Source: Anas platyrhynchos (taxonomy: Eukaryota; Chordata; Aves; Anseriformes; Anatidae). From it: 64,000 bases of DNA. The translations under genes and the position numbers were made by a program. A model generated the notes under the pieces. The model did no database searches. It saw only the letters and a list, made by a program, of their open reading frames with translations, and was not told the origin of the DNA. Below, one piece after another: positions 32,821 through 44,449 of this stretch. Location: assembly GCF_047663525.1 (NCBI RefSeq), contig NC_092616.1:2145501-2209500 (forward strand). The letters run 5' to 3'. The number at the start of each line of letters is the position of its first letter. Position 1 is the first letter of the stretch.

Positions 32821-33150
32821 GGCAAATGGGAGGGGTTCAGCACCAGAGCTGTGGCCATCCAAGGATGGCATCTCAGCACCCAGGACATGATCTGATATCT
32901 CCCAGGGAAATCTGGCCCTGGATTTTCCATCTTTATGAGGATATGCAGAGCAGTGATTAAAGCAGCCTTTGGGCTCAGAGCAGCCCTAGCATCAGGACCC
33001 AAGAGTCCTGGCCGCCCCATTGTCCCTTAGCAAAGTGGGACCCTCAGGAAGGGCTCTCACAGCAGCCACCAGCCCTCTCCAGCCCCCCACTTCCTCCCTC
33101 CCTAAGCCCAGGACTTGCAGGTTTTGAGAGCTGACAGCAGATAGAGGAGG
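32820..33150 (-). repeat. Segmental duplication copy D (short)
   Basis: Matches 16244-16745 with a deletion and, inverted, 6180-6520. It stops at about 33150, after which the 3' flank of the next OR unit begins near 33360. An OR unit was therefore lost or rearranged here. 33150-33360 is T-rich text without features. Confidence 0.65.
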
Positions 33151-33497
33151 AGAGAAGGGTGGATATCTTTTGAATCATTTTAGTTCACTTTTTATTTTTC
33201 TTTTTTATTTTTTTTTCTCACTGCTTCAGTCTGTTAATAAATATTACCTTAATCTCCCTACAGGGTCTGCTTCCATGACTGCAATTGATGAGTCATCTCC
33301 CTGTCCCTTGTGTAAACACAGCAGCCCTTTCCAACTCCATTTTCTTTGTCTGTACCTTTCAGGAGCAGGGGTGAAAGGGTGGTGTGGTGGAGTTCAGCTG
33401 TCCATCAGTGTGAAACCACTGCAATGCTCAGACCTATTGCTGACACCAGCTTTGAAAGAAGAGGCAGGATTTCAGGCAGTGCATTGGAGAGATGCTG

Positions 33498-33503
33498 TTT
33501 TAC
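33498..33503 (-). promoter_or_regulatory. Variant poly(A) signal AGTAAA
   Basis: The minus strand has AGTAAA where the paralogous flanks at 481-486 and 63541-63546 have AATAAA, 211 bases past the stop of the OR at 33714. Confidence 0.35.
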
Positions 33504-33713
33504 TAAGCAGATGCTAAAGGAGAGTTGATGCTGACATGCAGGGAGGGAAAAACTGTGCAGAGTAAACAGAGCAGTTTAATACTTCAGGAGATGCTGGATG
33601 AATAATAAGCCTTTTTTTCTAAGTAATAAATGGAAATGAAACTAAGGATAAAGATAAAAATACCAATATTCTTAATGAAACAAGTACCAGGCATTCAAAT
33701 TATATCCAGGAAG

Positions 33714-34673
33714 TCATTTGTGGAGAAAGAGGGGAAGTTTATCACCATTCAGAAATATCCATGATATTCCTTTCCTAATAGCACCCTTGAGCTCCTTGTT
33801 TCTCATGCTGTAAATGAGGGGATTGAATGTTGGGGGCACCACCGAGTACAGAACTGCCACCAAAAGATCCAGGGTTGGGGAGGAGATAGAAGGGGGCTTC
33901 AGATAGGCAAAAAAGCCAGAGATGACAAAGAGGGAGACCACAAACAGGTGAGGGAGGCACGTGGAGAAGGCTTTGAGCTGACCCTGCCTAGAGGGCATCC
34001 TCAGCACAGCCCTGAAGATCCACACATAGGAAAAAAGAATGAAAACAAAACAGCCAAATGCTAAACAGATAGCAAACATAAGTACCCAAATTTCCCTGAG
34101 GTAGGAGTGTGAGCAGGAGAGTTTGAGGATCTGGGGGATTTCACAGAAGAATTGGTCCAAGGCATTGCCTTGGCAGAGGGGCAGGGAAAATGTATTGGCA
34201 GTGTGCAGCAGAGCATGGAGAACCCCACTGCCCCAGGCAGCTGCTGCCATCTGGGCACAAGCTCTGCTGCCCAAGAGGCTCCCGTAGTGCAGGGGCTTGC
34301 AGATGGCAATGTAGCGGTCATAGGACATGATGGTGAGAACAGAAAGCTCTGTTGAAAACAAGACGACAATGAGAAAGACCTGTATAACACATCCTTCATA
34401 GGAGATGGCCCTGGAGTCCCAGAGGGAATTGGCCATGGCTTTGGGGACAGTGGTGGAGATGCAGCCCAGGTCAAGGAGGGCAAGGTTGAGGAGGAAGAAG
34501 TACATGGGGGTGTGGAGGCGGTGGTCGCAGGCTACAGTGGTGAGGATGAGGCCGTTGCCCAGGAGGGCAGCCAGGTAGATGCCCAGGAAGAGTGCGAAGT
34601 GCAGGAGCTGCAGCTCCCGTGTGTCTGCAAATGGCAGGAGGAGGAACTTGGTGATGGAGCTGCTGTTGGACAT
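33714..34673 (-). CDS. Olfactory receptor, OR14-like (intact, 319 aa)
   Basis: A complete seven-transmembrane odorant receptor with start MSNSSSITKF (N-glycosylation site N3), LGNG 38-41, PMYFFL 56-61, MSYDRYIAIC 116-125, Cys95/Cys177, SYVWIF 215-220, KAFSTCLPHL 234-243 and NPLIYSMRN 284-292. An open frame extends 15 codons further upstream, but a clear acceptor (TTCTCTTTGGACAG, AG at 34698-34697) lies within it. I therefore place the start at the paralogous ATG. Joined to the exon ending at 36610, the frame reads continuously from an ATG at 36655, adding 23 residues. Its intron carries a 613-base solo LTR. Expected site of action is the olfactory cilium; the ligand is unknown. Confidence 0.95.
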   Translation of the reverse strand: MSNSSSITKFLLLPFADTRELQLLHFALFLGIYLAALLGNGLILTTVACDHRLHTPMYFFLLNLALLDLGCISTTVPKAMANSLWDSRAISYEGCVIQVFLIVVLFSTELSVLTIMSYDRYIAICKPLHYGSLLGSRACAQMAAAAWGSGVLHALLHTANTFSLPLCQGNALDQFFCEIPQILKLSCSHSYLREIWVLMFAICLAFGCFVFILFSYVWIFRAVLRMPSRQGQLKAFSTCLPHLFVVSLFVISGFFAYLKPPSISSPTLDLLVAVLYSVVPPTFNPLIYSMRNKELKGAIRKGISWIFLNGDKLPLFLHK

Positions 34674-34696
34674 CTGATGCCTCTTGGCCTTGGGGC

Positions 34697-36609
34697 CTGT
34701 CCAAAGAGAAAAGCACATGGAAAACTTTGGGCAGACTGTTCAACATCCTACAGCAGGATAACTCCAGGAAAACCTCTGCTGGATGTTCATAAACCACAGT
34801 GACCTGAACAGAGACAGATTATTTCCCAGCACTAGGCTGGGACCAGAGCCATTTTGGCTAGAATAGCTTGGGCACTCTGCTCCCAGGGATGCACATCCAG
34901 AGCAGGACTCAGTATTCTGGTGTTTGAGCTCTATCTTTAAACCCACTCCCCAGGGAATCTGAGGGGAACAGCAAGGGCAGGATGGATGGGAGGGGAAACA
35001 GAAAAATGGCCCAGGGTTCCTAGTGAGGGAGGCAGGAAATGGAGTGAGACATCGGTACTTGGGAGGGTGTTCTTTGTTCTGAGGGTCCTGCTGCCAAGGG
35101 GACAACAAAGCATGAGATCCCATAGCTGTGGGGGCAGAGGCTTTGCTGGATGGCAGTCAAGGCAATGGAAAACATCAGCAGTGCTGGGATGGCACTGAGG
35201 TGCCCAAATTACCCTGCCATGTAGTTTCTGGGAACAGCTCCCTGTCATTCCCTGCCCATGGCTCTGCTGCCTGCAGCTGTCCCTGCCTGCAGCTGGGTCT
35301 CTGTCCCCACGCCTCCTGCCTGCAGCTCACAGCCCCCACCCCATCAGAGCTGGGTGCCCAGCTCTGCCCTGCAGACACCTCCTGGCAGCAGGGCTCTGCC
35401 CAGGGGCAGCTCGCTGGGGACATGTCCTAGAGCCCAGGTCACACAGACCCTGCTGACACTGCACATGTGGTGGTGGAGCTTTCTATGGGCTGAGGGGAAG
35501 GAAAAGATCCTTGTAACCTCTCAGCCATCATGGAGTCTTAGGCACTTCCTGGAATTAACAGCAAATATTTCTATTACAACTGAGGCAAGTAGAGAAGATT
35601 AGAAGTTCAGGAGGCTCAGAAAAGCTGTGACTGAAGCTGAAATCCCCTACTTTATCCCGGCTCTCGCAAAGACCCTTCAGATACACGCTGGTTGCTGTGT
35701 AGCTGTGAGCAGGCTGCCCCAGGCAGCAGCCTCCCACCAGCAGCAGGACCCTGCCCTGCCAGGGGGGGCTCCTTCCACCCACAGCTTCTCCCCGCAGCAC
35801 CCTGGGCAGCTCCCCGGGCAGGCTGAGTGCTGAGCCTGGCAGGCGGCAGAGGCCCTGCCCCGGCACACAGCCCCTAGGGCACAGCAGGGACCCTGCTCTG
35901 CACTGATATAGTATAAACTCACTTTAGGATAGAATAAAACTTGTGGTTAAAAGTTAGCAAGGACAAAGTAAACGACATCTTGTTATCTGTAGACCTTCTG
36001 TTATGTTTAAGCATCTTGTTATTTGAAAACATCCCAGTATCTGTTAACCGTTAGACAGGCTGAGACTTCAGATAACTTGAGTCAATTGTCTTGTCCTGTT
36101 AACTGAGACTTCCTGTTATCTGCCGACCCTCAGTTAAACTGAAAGCCAACTCAGCATTTTTTTACAGCTTGGAAAACAACTGATTAAGCAAAGGTGAAAA
36201 GTGCATTACGAGGAAGACCTACAGCCTTCTTCCCAAAGACCACTGCCCACATCCTGGAGAACCCGGCCCACAATTCTTGGAAGACTTTTGCGCAAGTGTG
36301 AGGACTGACAAGCTAATTAGCGTACGAAGAGAGGGTAGGTGGGGTTAGGTAATGACTATGTATGGATGCTAATTGAATATTCATTGTTTCACTGTATAAA
36401 TATGAGATATTTTGTCACTTCGAACATGCACGATAGGCGGAAGGATCCCCCGTGCATCCAGCGCTGCAATAAAGAATATACCACTTAAAGAAATTTTGGC
36501 TTTGATCTTTAAATCAGCACCACAGCCCTGGGCACCCCTGCCTGCACCCCCGGCTTCACAGCCTGCCTCCAGGAACTGCGGCTGCATTGCCCTCCAGCCA
36601 GACACTTAC
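34697..36609 (-). other. Predicted intron of the OR at 33714-34673
   Basis: From donor GTAAGT (36609-36604) to acceptor ACAG at 34697, 1913 bases. Without the LTR and its duplicated target it is about 1296, as in the paralogues. 35230-35430 and 35690-35900 are the two GC-rich intron blocks seen elsewhere. No gene is seen. Confidence 0.6.
35904..36516 (+). mobile_element. Solo LTR, 613 bp, with 4-bp target-site duplication GCAC
   Basis: Starts TGATATAG and ends AAATCA (TG...CA). It is flanked by GCAC at 35900-35903 and again at 36517-36520. The paralogous intron at 3310-3330 reads CTCTGCACCACAGCC without the element, which fixes both ends. A TATAAATA box at about 36396 and AATAAA at 36468-36473 give the plus orientation. 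A 4-base duplication is usual for class I (gamma-like) elements. It lies antisense to the OR at 33714 and about 90 bases downstream of its splice donor. Confidence 0.93.
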
Positions 36610-36950
36610 CGGCTGCAGGGCTGGGAAGTCTTCTCCCGCAGGGAGCTCTGGGCATGCTGCCACTTCTGCCTGCCTTTAAGCACTGTGTCTCTGCAGGCAG
36701 TGCCCCCAGGCCTGCTGCGCTGTGCAGAGGAGCTGCTCCTGGGCAGAGCTGTCTCTCTGCAGCGCTGCCCACTTGCCAGGAGCTCCCCTTGGGCCCAGGA
36801 GCCCGGCCCAGCTCAGCAGCAGAGGCCCAGCCCAAGGCCTCCCTTGCTCTGCCCCCCACCAGGCTCCCTGCACATGGCCCTGGGGCTCCAGGGCTCACAG
36901 CTCCTAGAAGGCAGCAGGGTCTCTCCTGGGGAACACACTTGCAAGCAGAC
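36610..36950 (-). promoter_or_regulatory. Conserved OR upstream exon and putative promoter (unit of OR at 33714)
   Basis: Nearly the inverse of 19030-19391. The donor is GCAGCCG|GTAAGT with its GT at 36609-36608. The O/E-type core CCCTTGGG is at 36786-36793, 176 bases before the donor. An ATG at 36655-36653 with A at -3 (GCAGCATGC) opens 15 codons and one base to the donor. Spliced to 34696, it continues in frame into the receptor's MSNSSS. Confidence 0.6.
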
Positions 36951-37054
36951 AAAGCAAACACTGACTGGCCCTCTCTAAACAGTGTGCTGACTGATTCCTG
37001 CAGCAGGAATTGCCCTACCTGGGTGCAGGGCTAAGGGACATGCCAAAGTTCCTC

Positions 37055-37480
37055 TCTGTTGTACAACTTATTCATCAGTGAAGTGGATGATGTAACAGAG
37101 TGCACCTTCAGCAGCTTTGCTGATGACACAAAGCTGGGAGGAGTGGCTGATATCCCAGAGGGCTGTGCTGTCATTCAGAGGGATCTTGACAGGCTGGAGA
37201 GACAGGCTGAGAGGAACCCCATGAAGTTTAGCAAGGGCAAGTGCAGGGTCCTATCTCCTTCCTAGGGAGGAAAACCCCCAGCACCAGTACAGGCTGGGAA
37301 TGACCTGCTGGAGATCAGCTCTGCAAAGAAGAACCTTTAAGTCTGGGAGGACAGCAGGCTGAGCACGAGTCAGCAGTGTGTCTTGTGGCCAAGAAGGCCA
37401 ACAGGATTCTGGGGTGCATTTGGAAGAGTGTTGCCAGCAGGTCAATGGAGGTGGTCCTCCCCCTCTACTCAGCCTGTACT
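37055..37480 (+). mobile_element. CR1 LINE fragment, RT to ORF2 end
   Basis: The frame 37059-37265 reads CTFSSFADDTKLGG (catalytic FADD) and PMKFSKGKCRVL. The sequence then follows 30990-31130 up to 'cccctctactcagcc'. The last third and the tail are missing. 37480-38190 holds no recognised feature. Confidence 0.9.
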
Positions 37481-38189
37481 GGTACTTGGCGTTATTCCTC
37501 GCTAGGAAGGAGACACCACCTTTTCTTTGTGGTATCAAATGCATGAGATACCTGACAGGGTCAGAAAAGTGGCCATTTAGTTGCAGAATAAGTAATAGGG
37601 CTGAGTTCTCCTAAAATGGTGCTTGTTGTTTGACAGAGCGGCACACTGCAACAGTCATGGTGACAGCCTGGCAGCCTTGTACCTGGGTATGACTGTGAGG
37701 TCAGTCCAACAGGATGAAGGCTTTTTTCCTCATCCTTTATGCCAAGAGAGGGGGTTTTGCCTCTTGGCAGAAGCTATCACTGCCACATGTCACCTGGGCA
37801 ACCTCTGTGATTGGCATCCGCACTTGGGGACAGAGATACGCAAAGCCCCGGTTCCACTGGCATTCATTCTAAGCTGAGCAACCCAAGGCCTTCACCAGAG
37901 ATGGTCACCGGGGAAGGCACTTTCTGGACTCCTTGCAACAGGTTGCATTAATTCTGCTATAGCTTATGTCAATTGTGAGTGCCTGGAGTGTTTTGGACTC
38001 TTCTAGAGGTGAATTTAGAGTACAGGAATGCTCTATACAAACACAAAAGAGCTTTGATCTATTAGCTTGCGCTCAGTGACTTCTGTCCTAGAGGTTATTG
38101 AATGAAAGCCTGGAATATCTGGGGTGCATCCTTGTCCTACAGACACTCACACACTGGCTGGTAATGACTTGGTTACTGAAAATACAGTC

Positions 38190-39640
38190 TGGCAGGGGAC
38201 TTCTACTTCCCAGATGTCTGCTTGAAATACAACGCAGCAGAGAGGAAACAGTCTAGGAGGTCTTTGGAGTGGGTGGAAGATAACTTCCTGACACAGCTGG
38301 TCAGTGAGGCAACCAGGGAAGGTGCCCTGCTGGACCTTTTGCTTCTGAACAGAGAAGGACTTGAGGGGAATATGAAAGTTGAAGGGCAAATCTTGGGCAT
38401 AGCGATCATGAATTAATAGAGTTTTTAATTCTTGGAGAGGTAAGAAGAGGGGTTAGAAGAATTGCCACCCTGGAATTCCAAAGGGCTGACTTTGGCCTGT
38501 TAAGGAGCCGGCTTGGCAGAGTCCCTCGGGAGGCAGTCCAGAAGGGCAAAGGAGTCCAGGAAGGCTGGGCACTCTTCAAGAACGAAATCCTAATGACACA
38601 GGAAAAGGTCATCCCCATGTGCTGAAAGATGAGCCAGCAGAGAAGGTCAACGTGGCTGAACAGAGCTTTGGCTAGAGCTGAGGAAGAAAAAGAGAGTTTA
38701 TGACCTTTGGAAGAAGGAGCAGGACACTCAGGAGGATTAACTACAAAGATGTTGTTAGGTTGTGCAGGGAGAAAAGTAGAAGGGCCAAAGCCCAACTGGA
38801 ACTCAGTCTGGCTACTGCCATAAAGGAGAATGAAAAATGTTTTTATAAATGCCTTAGGAACAAAAGGAGGACTAAGGCTATTCTCCATCCATAATCAATG
38901 CAAGGATATCGAAGGAGCTAGCAGAAGTACTTACCAAGACATTTTCTGTAATTTATCAGCAGGCCTGGCTGTCAGGGGAGGTCCCAGTCAACTGTCAGCT
39001 AGCAAATGTGATGCCCATCTACAGGAAAGGCCAGAAGGAAGACCCAGGGAACTACAGGCCTGTCAGTCTTATATTGGTGCCAGGGAAGGTTATGGTGCAG
39101 ATTATCTTGAGTGCCATCATACGACACATACAGGATAACCAGGTGATCAGGCCCAGTCAGCATGGCATGAAAGGCAGGTCTTGCTTAACAAACCTGTTCT
39201 ATGGAAAGGTGATGCACTTAGTGGATGAGGGAGAGGCCGTGGATGTTTTCTACCTAAGGTTTAGTAAAGGTTTTGACTCTGTTTCCCAGAGTTAAATCCA
39301 ATTGGCAGCAGGTCACAAGTGGAGTCCCCCAGGACTCAGTACCGGGGCCAGCAACAGGACAAGAGGAAATGGCCTCAAGTTGCACCAGAGGAAATTTAGG
39401 TTGGATATTGGGAAAAATGTTTTCCCTGAAAGGGTTGTGATGCACTGGAACAGGCTGTCCAGGGATGTGGTGGAGTGGTCATCCCTGGAGGTGTTCACAA
39501 GACGTGTAGATGTGGTGCTTAGGGACATGGTTTAGTGGTAGATGTGGCACTGTTAGGTAAATGGTTGAACTTGATGATTTGAGAGATCTTTTCCAATCTA
39601 CATTATTCTATGTCTCTATGGTTCTATGAGTCTAACATAA
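38190..39640 (+). mobile_element. CR1 LINE with internal deletions, endonuclease to 3' tail
   Basis: In order: the end of the endonuclease domain (RSLEWVEDNFLTQLV at 38265, LLDLLLLNREGLEG), the linker (RLCREKSRRAKAQLE near 38760), RT entry (MPIYRKGQKEDPGNYRPVS at 39011), QHGMKGRSCLTNL, and a DVFYLRFSKGFDSV palm motif near 39240. After a large deletion come the 3' segment (TTGCACCAGAGGAAATTTAGG at 39379) and tail octamers at 39600-39625. Several frameshifts; inactive. Confidence 0.92.
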
Positions 39641-39649
39641 GTCACAATC

Positions 39650-40370
39650 ATTGGAAGGCAGCCACTGCAGTCTGGGAATTCAAGACTATGGCCTGGACAA
39701 GTCTGTAGGTTCTGCAAGGGATTCCTGTGGGCTGGCACCACACGTCCTGGAAGACTTGCCAGTGGATTCCTGGAGTTCACTACACTTGAAATTGCCACTG
39801 AAACCCAAAAATATTCATGTTTGTCCATGTGTGATAAACTCAGGCAGAAAGACTCAAGAATAGGCGACTTTAAGTGGCTGTGGCAGAGCCCAGCAGCTTG
39901 TCCCAGTCTGGGAATATGTTACATTCCAACTAGGGAAATTAAAAGGGATTAGTGTAAACAGACCCATCAGGTCAATCTGCACAGTAAGGGAAAGTAATAG
40001 TTATTGTGTGGTGCATTCGGGCATCAGGAGACTCAAGCAGATGTAATCCAGTTCATCCGTGAGCTAAGACAAACACCGTGAGCAGAGCAAAGGACATGGA
40101 GTGGTGCCCTCCCATGAAGGAGGATGCAGAATGCAGCTGTAAGAGGCGTCTTGCTTGTGCCACAACCAACTCAGGTTCAGCTGAAGTGAAAGCCCCAGCC
40201 CAGGACAATGGAGTGAAGGTCCCTGGGCACAACTGCAGAAAGACTTTGCAAGACCTCTGCCAGTGACAGCTCAAAGCACCAAATGCATCTTGGTGGTAGT
40301 AGGTCCTTTTGGCACATGGGCAGAAGTCCTCCCTGAAATTGTCCTGCACATCAGAAAGCTCCCTGGGCAG
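39650..40370 (+). repeat. Duplicated block G, copy 1
   Basis: Matches 45590-46260 at moderate identity. Shared text: AGACTCAAGAATAGG/ACAGG, GACCCATCAGGTCAATC and GAGCAAAGGACAT-like. In both places it is followed by a block F copy, so G plus F moved as one segment. No gene is seen. Confidence 0.65.
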
Positions 40371-41780
40371 CAATGACATCACTGCAGAGGGGATGGCGAG
40401 GGGCTGGCAGAGCCCCATCGAGGGGCTGGCTGGGGGTCCCCTCTGCTACAGCCACCTGACGGCGCGGGGCAGGCAGGAGGGCAGGCAGGGCTTGTGGCCG
40501 CCTTGCTCAGGACGAGCCCTGGGCAAGCTGGGTGAGAAATCTGAGCCTTAGCTCCAGCAGCAACTCTTCTCTTTGCTCTTGACTTCTCTTGGTAACACCA
40601 CTTCCAGGTGAGCTCTGCCCTTGCTAAAACCATCCCTCCATCTGCGCCATAAATTTCTGATTTGGAGCCTGTCCTTGCTGAGACCCCCTGCCAGCTCCTT
40701 TGTGGCTCCTTTCAGTGCCCTGTCCCTGCAGCGTCCCAGCCGCACTGCCCCACACATGGTCCCACAGCCATGCTGCCAGGGCACCTCACATGGTAATGCA
40801 CATTCAGTGCTGCTGGGAGGAGCTCCCCCCATTACAATCCCAAAGGCACCCCCATGGTCCCTTCCCACCATGGCCCTCCTGCCTTTGCAACCTCCTCCAT
40901 CCCATGGCCCCTGCCCTGACCCAGTCACGTCCCATGGGGGCCTCTGCAGACAGCCCTGCTCCAGGTCTGCAGGGCTCTGGGCCAGGACCAAGACCGACAC
41001 GGTTGGCCATTCCCCTGACACAGGTCCTGAGTGCCAGCTCTTGACCTCCCTGCCCCCTGCCCACCTCCCTGCCCTCTGCTCACCTCCCTGCCTTTTGCCC
41101 AGCCCAGTGGCACTGGCCCCATGGCAGTGCCCACTGTAGGTTGCTGCACGGCTCTGGGCACTGCCACCACAGCCGCAGCCCCTCTGAAGACCACAGCAGC
41201 TCCTGGGGCACAGAGGGCTCAGCCCCACAGATGCGGACATCCATGGCACAAGCGTACAGAGGTCAGTGTCCCCTGATGTGCCCCCTCCTCTCTTCTGCAG
41301 CAGATCCTCAGAGGCCTGCAGCCCCTCCGTGCCATCCCTGGAGGTCCTCAAGCATCTCCCACTGCCCCAGGGCCAGGGCAGCCTGACCCGAGCTGCTGCA
41401 GCCAGAAAGGTGTTTGCTATTGCCATTACTTCCTGATCAGCTGAGAGTGGGTCTCAGACAAAGAAGTTGTTTTGGTTTCATTTATTTTGTTTAAATACAC
41501 AAAGACTCTGGCTTCTTATTTATGCAAAGCCTCAGGGTCACACAAGATATGCATCAGGCTGGATGCGGCTCCGTGCAGCCTGCTTTAGTGCTTGGCAACC
41601 CTGCCCAGAACAGAGGGGCTGAAATTACATGACCTTTAGGGTCCTTTTCTTGGTTCTCTTACATGTTGGTAATTGAGTACAACAGGATGAAAAACAGCAT
41701 TTCTTTGTGGAAAACATTATCACACGGGGAAATAGAAAAACAAAACCAAACAAATCCCTCCAGAAGTTAAGACAGACTTT
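40370..41780 (+). repeat. GC-rich block F, copy 2 (uninterrupted)
   Basis: The reference copy without the LTR found at 29743. It holds a 292-codon minus-strand frame (41426-40548) whose centre (GCGCGGSAQSRAA...HCHG) is recognisably the same as frames in the other two copies. There is no start, splice or domain support, so it is listed as a repeat and discussed under findings. Confidence 0.7.
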
Positions 41781-41829
41781 CCATGTCTTTACATAAACAG
41801 TAATTCATCTGAAGAAGCAAAGAAGCAGT

Positions 41830-43913
41830 TTATAGCTGCGGAAAGGCACAATGAGTTTCCTCAGCATATCCTGAAAAGCATATCCTGGGGCTGCAAGGAA
41901 ACCTGCTGGGAAACAGCCTGAAGGAATCTCTTGGCTTCCCTCCCTCACCTGGGCAGACACACTTCTTGACAGCAATAGTTTTTTCCTGTTGGAAATTAGC
42001 CTTCAGAATAAGAATCACCTCTCCTTATCCGTCATTATGCAGGACACCAATTTATGGACAGGGATGGAATCTCGTCTATCCCTGCAGAGGGAAGCCATTC
42101 AGATGAGTCAACTGAAGCATCTCATCCTGCATTTCTAGTCCTGGGGTAGTTGGGTGCTCATATTCCCCCTGGCATTCCGCATTCCCATAGGGGCTGGATT
42201 CCTCTGGCCTCCCTTAAGGTGTCCTCAACATAGGCACCTGAATGTGAGATATCTCACTAATGCTGATAACTGAGCCATACAGCTAATTAGTGGAAATAGA
42301 GGACAGGAAAGAGCTGCTCAGATCCTCCTGTGGCCATCTGCCATCCACAGCAGCAGGTCTCTGCTGCGAAGGAAAGCCTCTTCATGCCCAGGCTCTTGGC
42401 ACAAGGTCTGGGACAAGCCTGAGTTTGGCCCTTGTGCCACAGCTGAGGTGCTGCAGCCCAGATGTGCCCCAATGCCCTCAGCCTGGGGCACAGGCAGGAG
42501 GAGCTGGATCCCTGCCTGCTGTCACAGGGCTGGGACATTGATGGAAGAGCTGCTGAGGTGTGGGGGGACAGGTCCCTCAGCTTGGGGTGCTGTGCTGGAT
42601 GGGTGCAGATCCTTCAGAAGAGACAAGCAGGGATGATCAACAGGGAAGACATTTGCCATTCCCTCGTGTACGACCTCTGCCTCCTGGATGGCAGACCGGG
42701 GGATGGCGCTGAGGCCTTTTCAAATCTCAGAGACCCATGTGGTATCTGGGAAGGAAGGCCCTGGCATGCGCTGCAATTCCTCCATGTAAGACCTACTACT
42801 TCTCCAAGTGAGCGACATGCAGTGAGGAGGAATTCAGGTATACTGAGGGGCTGCTGCATCCCAGGTGCCTTTGCTCCCATCATTTGAAAAAATCCCAGCC
42901 CCAGAAGAAGCCTCAAATCCCACCTTCCTGGAAGGAATCCCAACAACAGAGGCGTGTTGGTGCAAGAACACAGCAGTGACTTCTCCAGCTCTCCACTTCC
43001 TTTATTCCATGGGCTTGGTCACCATTTGGAGATGTCCCTTGTGGATTTGTCAGGAACTGCTGGAAAAGAACTGGGCAGAAGGGAGGTGACAGTTTCTCAG
43101 GACAAGAAGGGAAATCTCTCATCACTCTCCTGACCTGTGCCATCTCCATGCTGCTGACCTGACAGGCCTTCAAATGACACGGGCTGATGTCACAGGGGGT
43201 GCTCTGCATCACCAGGATATCATCGCTGGAGCAGCGGCAGCGCCGGCACTTCCCTGCAAGGCCTGGTCCCTGCTGGGCACTGCTTGGGTGCTCCCCAGCG
43301 CTGTCCTTCTGTGGCCAGGAGTGGGGGCAGCAGGCAGCAAGCTTGCACTGGGCGACCCTCGCTGACGGGCGGAGGAGCAGGGGCACCTTGCAGAGGAGCT
43401 GTGGTTGAGGAGCCAGGGCAGGCATCCCTTGTCCTGAGCTTAGGGACAGCAGCAAGCGAGATGGAGGGCTGCTGGAGGGTGACCATTGCCTCTGGCCTGA
43501 CTTTCCTGTTCCCAGTGCGCCTGCATCTCTCCTACAAAGGTCACCATGTCAAGAGCCCCTTCACAAGGGGTGGCCCAGTGGCTGTCAGCTGTCCAAAGCT
43601 GCAGGTCCTGGGCTGGGGAGTTGTGGTGGTGCTGGACAGAGCTGGTGGCTGCTGCGAGAGACCTGCTGAGAGTCCCGCTGGGCTCAGGGGACAATGTGGC
43701 AGCCAGGACTCCTGGGTTCTGATGTTAGGACTGTCCTGCAGCTCCCACAGGCCTCTCAGGACTGTTCCAGAAATACCTGAGTTGGAAATCAAGACTTCCT
43801 CTTCTACTGCTCTCCTTCAGAGGAACCTCTCTTCTTTCCCTGCTGTGCAGCCAGGCTGACAGAGCATGTCCTCCAGGGCAAGTCCCTGGTGCTGAACCCT
43901 TCCCATATTGGTA
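41830..43913 (+). repeat. Segmental duplication copy B
   Basis: 41890-42060 matches 3755-3900 (the far edge of the OR upstream module). 42340-42645 matches 3960-4245 and 42890-43913 matches 5450-6523. The OR exon module and OR gene themselves are missing, and block F takes their place, so this unit lost its receptor. Confidence 0.75.
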
Positions 43914-44380
43914 CTGTGGTGGTTTTACCCGGCTATGCAGGTGAACTCCATGGCAAGTGCTCTTAAACTTCTCCACCTACAAGGAAAAGGGGGAGAAAAT
44001 ATGATGAAAAGAGCTCAAGGGTTTAGGTAGAACAGGAGGTCACCCACCAAATACCATCATGGGCACCAATTATCATTACAGGCAAGACAGACTTAGCATA
44101 GGCAGATTAATATAATTTATTGCCTATCACCAGTGGACTACAACCTTGAGGAACTACAAGCAAACTAAAAACACAATTCCCCCTATCCACACTCTTATAT
44201 CTCCTTCCCCTGTATGGTGCAGGGCAATGGGGATTGCAGTCAGTCTATGACACTTTTTTCCACTGCTCCTTGACAGTCAACCTCTGCCTCTGCATCCCTC
44301 TCATGGGATGCCCTCCTTCCTGAATGGATCCGGCATGGGGCCCAAAGGATTGAGATAATGACAGATATGACTGGGTTGTG
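43914..44380 (-). mobile_element. LTR2-family fragment, copy B
   Basis: Same position and same 3' end as in copy A (GTGGTTTTACCCGGC at 43919), so it is inherited by duplication. Confidence 0.7.
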
Positions 44381-44385
44381 TTAAA

Positions 44386-44447
44386 AACAACAAACAAACA
44401 AACAAACAAACAAACAAAAAACAACAACAACAACAACAACAACAAAA
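44386..44447 (+). repeat. (AAAC)n(AAC)n microsatellite
   Basis: AAAC units then AAC units. Absent from copy A at 6985-7000. Confidence 0.95.
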
Positions 44448-44449
44448 AC

